Shown: positions 6,769 through 9,161 of the stretch, piece by piece
Position numbering within the stretch: position 1 is the stretch's first letter
Layout: each line of letters opens with the position of its first letter
Assembly: GCA_946638265.1 (NCBI GenBank)
Contig: CAMPBN010000034.1
Span: forward strand, 1-9,161
From: an uncultured Bacillota bacterium
GTDB taxonomy: Bacteria; Bacillota; Clostridia; Peptostreptococcales; Anaerovoracaceae
DNA: 9,161 nt
Direction of reading: 5' to 3'
Translations under genes and position numbers: made by a program
The notes under the pieces: generated by a model
What the model was told of the DNA's origin: nothing
The model's database searches: none
What the model saw: only the letters and a program-made list of their open reading frames with translations

Positions 6769-7917
6769 ATGGCAGAAAACAAGAGAGATTACTATGAGGT
6801 CCTGGGCTTACAAAAGGGCGCAAGCGAGGATGAAATAAAAAAAGCCTTCCGAAAGATGGCCATGAAATATCATCCGGACAGAAACCCCGGCGACAAGGAA
6901 GCAGAAGAAAAGTTCAAAGAGGTAAATGAGGCCTACAGCATCCTGTCCGACCCGGATAAGAAGGACAAGTACGATCGCTTCGGTTTTGCCGGCGTGGACC
7001 CTTCAGCCGGAGGCGCAGGTTTCGGAGGATTTGGAGGTGCAGGCTTCGGCGGCTTTGAGGATATTTTCGGCGATCTGTTCGGCGGAATGTTCGGAGGCGG
7101 TGGTAGCACACGCAGAAGAAACGGCCCTATGAAGGGAAAAGATTTGCAAAAGGCTATCGAGATTCCTTTTGAAGAAGCGGCTTTTGGCGCTAAAAAGACT
7201 ATTAAACTCAACAAATATGTAAAATGCGAAGATTGCAGAGGCAGCGGTGCGGCACCGGGTACTTCCAAGAAGACCTGCCCGCATTGTAACGGTACGGGTC
7301 AGGTGAAGACCACGCAGCGTACACCTTTTGGGATGTTCCAGAATGTAACTTCCTGCGACAATTGTAAGGGAACGGGAGAAATTGTGGAAAAGCCTTGCCC
7401 GAAATGCGGAGGCCTTGGCAAATACAAAAAAGAAGTCAAGGTTTCGGTGGACATCCCTGCTGGCGTGGACAATGACTCGGTGATTTCCCTTAGAGGTCAG
7501 GGTGGCCCGGGTGTAAACGGCGGTCCGGACGGCGATCTTTACATTATTATATCCGTAAAACCGCACAAGCTGTTTAAGCGTAGCGGAAACGATCTTTATC
7601 TGGATATTCCTATTTCATTTTCGCAGGCGGCTCTCGGAGACGACATTGAAGTGCCGACTCTTACGGAGCGTGTTAAATACAAAGTGCCGGCAGGCACGCA
7701 GCCGGGAACCACTTTCCGCCTGAAAGGAAAGGGCATCACTTCACATATCAGAGGCACCCGAACAGGGGATTTGTATGTGACCGTGAAACTGGAAGTACCG
7801 ACCAAGCTGACAGCAAAGCAGAAGAAGGCTGTGGAAAATATGAGCAAGGAACTTGGCAATGAATGCTATTCCCAGAAGAAGAGCTTTGCGGATACGATAA
7901 AAGACCTTTTTAAGTAG
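6769..7917 (+). CDS. dnaJ: Chaperone protein DnaJ (Hsp40, type I)
   Basis: DnaJ is the cochaperone that delivers unfolded clients to DnaK and triggers its ATP hydrolysis. The J domain (about 6-71) has the essential HPD at 35-37. A Gly/Phe-rich linker (about 71-112) includes an EDIFGDLF element typical of bacterial DnaJ. The zinc domain has all four CxxCxGxG repeats, with cysteines 153/156, 170/173, 196/199 and 210/213, so both zinc sites are intact. The C-terminal peptide-binding beta domains follow, with DIPAGVD, RGQGGPG and VPTLTERVKYKVPAGTQPGTTFRLKGKGI. At 382 aa it is full length. It is the last gene of the heat-shock operon, separated from dnaK by 74 nt containing a hairpin and closed by a terminator. 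No anomalies are seen. Confidence 0.98.
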   Translation: MAENKRDYYEVLGLQKGASEDEIKKAFRKMAMKYHPDRNPGDKEAEEKFKEVNEAYSILSDPDKKDKYDRFGFAGVDPSAGGAGFGGFGGAGFGGFEDIFGDLFGGMFGGGGSTRRRNGPMKGKDLQKAIEIPFEEAAFGAKKTIKLNKYVKCEDCRGSGAAPGTSKKTCPHCNGTGQVKTTQRTPFGMFQNVTSCDNCKGTGEIVEKPCPKCGGLGKYKKEVKVSVDIPAGVDNDSVISLRGQGGPGVNGGPDGDLYIIISVKPHKLFKRSGNDLYLDIPISFSQAALGDDIEVPTLTERVKYKVPAGTQPGTTFRLKGKGITSHIRGTRTGDLYVTVKLEVPTKLTAKQKKAVENMSKELGNECYSQKKSFADTIKDLFK

Positions 7918-7935
7918 AAAAAGAAACAAGACAGC

Positions 7936-7972
7936 AAAAAAACTTCCGATGAATTTTCACCGGGAGTTTTTT
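7936..7972 (+). terminator. Rho-independent terminator after dnaJ
   Basis: ACTTCCG (7942-7948) pairs with CGGGAGT (7961-7967), with one G-U wobble. The flanking A-run (from 7936) faces a T-run (7967-7972) that acts as the U-tract. A short inner helix (7950-7952 with 7957-7959) may close the loop after an A-C mismatch. It ends the hrcA-grpE-dnaK-dnaJ transcript. Because of the A-run it could also work on the opposite strand, though no gene is seen there. Confidence 0.88.
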
Positions 7973-7992
7973 ATTGGACAGATTATTATTAA

Positions 7993-8007
7993 AATTTTTT
8001 GAAAATT
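7993..8007. promoter_or_regulatory. CodY-box-like palindrome upstream of the receptor gene
   Basis: The 15 bases match the published CodY consensus AATTTTCWGAAAATT at 14 positions, with T in place of C at position 7. The site ends 23 bp before the candidate -35 box. CodY senses branched-chain amino acids and GTP in many Bacillota and often controls motility and nutrient genes. The surrounding DNA is AT-rich, so a chance match is possible. Confidence 0.4.
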
Positions 8008-8018
8008 CAAGGGAAAAA

Positions 8019-8037
8019 TTGTAAAAAACCTTTACAA
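8019..8037. repeat. TTGTAAA-N5-TTTACAA inverted repeat, candidate operator
   Basis: Two perfect 7-base arms (8019-8025 and 8031-8037) are separated by 5 bases. The right arm coincides with the candidate -35 box of the downstream receptor gene, a position suited to a repressor. It resembles a Rex box but is one base too long. The binding protein is unknown. Confidence 0.4.
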
Positions 8038-8059
8038 ATGTCTATTTTGCAAGTATCAT
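8031..8059 (+). promoter_or_regulatory. Candidate sigma-A-type promoter of the receptor gene
   Basis: TTTACA (8031-8036) and TATCAT (8054-8059) are separated by 17 bases. The start would be near 8066, giving a leader of about 64 nt. The boxes are a moderate match. I found no good sigma-D/28 motility promoter in this gap. The leader is AT-rich, with AAGTAT repeated at 8051 and 8060. Confidence 0.5.
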
Positions 8060-8112
8060 AAGTATGTATCGTTATATGTATTTTTGGTATTAAATAAAAA
8101 TACACAATGATG

Positions 8113-8118
8113 AAAGGA
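8113..8118 (+). promoter_or_regulatory. Ribosome binding site of the receptor gene
   Basis: AAAGGA lies 11 nt before ATG 8130. The spacing is long but workable, and the word is the same as upstream of hrcA. Confidence 0.55.
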
Positions 8119-8129
8119 CGCAACATATT

Positions 8130-9161
8130 ATGAAGAAGAATCAAAAGAGTATGACACTCGGAAATCTTCTGATGAAAAGGACTTTGTCGCTTGCAATCGC
8201 GATAGCGCTTCTCATCGGAGCAGTCAGCAGCGTAATTCTTTACAAGGTGTCCGTAAGTGACATGGAAAGCAAGGTAGTGCTTCAAAATGATGCCTATGCG
8301 CGTCTTATCGAGAGCACACTGGCTGACTATAAAATTTCGGTGCAGGCCATTGCCAGAAATCCTCAGATAACGGATCTTTCCATTCCGTTCGAAGAGAGAA
8401 AAAATATCCTCCAGCGCCTGGCAGATTCATACGGATTCAGGGACGCATCCGTTGCCGCAGCCAATGGCCACACTTATAACGACACTGATATTTCCGAAAG
8501 AGTTTATTTCAAAGAGGCCATGGCAGGAAATGCATATATTTCAACGACCATGATCAGAAAGACGGACGGCAGCACCGTAATGTTCGCTTCCGCCCCGATA
8601 GACAACGGCACGGGCTTTACCGGAGCTGTATATGCCTCAATTAATTTTGATGATTTCTATAACCTCCTCTACAACATCGATGTGGGCGAGAAGGGCATCG
8701 TTTCCCTGCTTGACAAAGACGGCGTAGTACTTATGTACAAAGATAAGGATGTTGTAAACAAGATCACAACATTCGAAGCTTTGGCAGAAGAAGATGAATC
8801 CTATGAAGATATGGCGGCAGTTTCCGCAGATATGCTGGCGGAAGATTCAGCGCAGAAATATGTTAAGTTAGGTTCGCAATCTTATTATGAAGTATTCCGC
8901 AAGCTTGAAGGCTCTGACGGCTGGTCTTTTGCGGTTGTGGCCAACAAGATGGAGAACCTGAAAAATCTGATAATAGGATTAATCCTTATCATCATTCTTT
9001 CCATCATATGCATGGGAGCTTCGGTGCTGGTTACATTGATTTTAAAGAACAGGATTGCAAATCCGCTGGAAATCGTGACCAAGAGAATCATGGATCTGGC
9101 AGCGGGAGATGCTACCACGCCGGTGCCTGAAATATCGGCGTGCGAAGAAATTGAGCTTCTC
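8130..9161 (+). CDS. Transmembrane dCache-HAMP sensory receptor, 3'-truncated by the window edge
   Basis: The frame is open from ATG 8130 to the last base (344 codons, no stop). A basic N-terminus precedes membrane segment 1 (about 19-38). An extracytoplasmic region (about 41-275) follows that looks like a double-Cache ligand-binding domain. Its membrane-distal half holds the family-typical DISERVYFKEAMAGNAYIS (120-138) and a GAVYASINFDDFYNLL segment; its membrane-proximal half begins near GEKGIVSLLDKDGVV (186-200). Membrane segment 2 is about 280-304. A HAMP domain begins at RIANPLEIVTKRIMDLAAGD (308-327). The output domain lies beyond the window. A methyl-accepting chemotaxis protein is the most common partner of this layout in Clostridia, but a diguanylate cyclase or histidine kinase is equally compatible. 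Arg124 and Tyr126/Phe127 sit where amino-acid-binding dCache domains have ligand contacts, but I could not match the full motif. The gene is separated from dnaJ by a terminator and has its own candidate promoter. Confidence 0.85.
   Translation, partial: MKKNQKSMTLGNLLMKRTLSLAIAIALLIGAVSSVILYKVSVSDMESKVVLQNDAYARLIESTLADYKISVQAIARNPQITDLSIPFEERKNILQRLADSYGFRDASVAAANGHTYNDTDISERVYFKEAMAGNAYISTTMIRKTDGSTVMFASAPIDNGTGFTGAVYASINFDDFYNLLYNIDVGEKGIVSLLDKDGVVLMYKDKDVVNKITTFEALAEEDESYEDMAAVSADMLAEDSAQKYVKLGSQSYYEVFRKLEGSDGWSFAVVANKMENLKNLIIGLILIIILSIICMGASVLVTLILKNRIANPLEIVTKRIMDLAAGDATTPVPEISACEEIELL

Noticed and set aside
8019..8037. Rex (redox sensor) operator
   Set aside because: The arms are TTGTAAA rather than TTGTTAA/TTGTGAA and the centre is 5 bases rather than 4. 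Kept only as an unassigned inverted repeat.
7973..8129. Sigma-D/28 motility promoter for the receptor gene
   Set aside because: I found no CCGATAT-like -10 box with a TAAA at proper distance.
8110..8133. Seven-codon frame ending in a TGA that overlaps the receptor start (ATGA)
   Set aside because: Its ribosome site would lie inside it, and such tiny frames are common by chance.

Overview
The window comes from a low- to moderate-GC Gram-positive bacterium, most likely a Bacillota of the Clostridia type. Three things point there. The gene order lepA-hemW-hrcA-grpE-dnaK-dnaJ is the classical Firmicutes order. The chaperone operon is preceded by a perfect CIRCE operator and encodes its own HrcA repressor. 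The DnaK ATPase domain lacks the roughly 24-residue insertion of proteobacterial DnaK: its catalytic Glu is residue 147, against 171 in E. coli. Shine-Dalgarno sites are often AAAGGA-like. I cannot name the species.

Layout, all on the + strand. (1) 1-1533 is the 3' part of lepA (elongation factor 4), entering from the left edge. (2) 1585-2880 is hemW, a radical-SAM heme chaperone, 51 nt after lepA and without an intervening terminator. (3) 2946-2979 is a strong intrinsic terminator separating this pair from the next unit. (4) 3042-3108 is a sigma-A-type promoter followed at once by CIRCE. (5) 3136-7917 is the heat-shock operon hrcA-grpE-dnaK-dnaJ. hrcA and grpE overlap by 8 nt, and hairpins sit in the grpE-dnaK and dnaK-dnaJ gaps. 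(6) 7936-7972 is an intrinsic terminator ending the operon. (7) 7973-8129 is an AT-rich regulatory region with a CodY-box-like palindrome, an inverted repeat and a candidate promoter. (8) 8130 to the right edge is the start of a dCache-HAMP transmembrane receptor, cut off before its output domain.

The core of the window is the Hsp70 system. DnaK binds exposed hydrophobic peptides in an ATP-dependent cycle. DnaJ delivers substrate and stimulates ATP hydrolysis, and GrpE exchanges ADP for ATP. HrcA represses the whole operon through CIRCE. The two intercistronic hairpins are placed where they could set unequal amounts of GrpE, DnaK and DnaJ.

I see no new defence or mobile system here: no insertion sequence, CRISPR array, tRNA or rRNA. 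The points most worth a second look are the 13-bp hairpin between dnaK and dnaJ, the hairpin across the grpE stop codon, two substitutions at the DnaK interdomain linker and first SBD strand, the CodY-like box and TTGTAAA inverted repeat upstream of the receptor gene, and a sensory gene where prmA commonly follows dnaJ.
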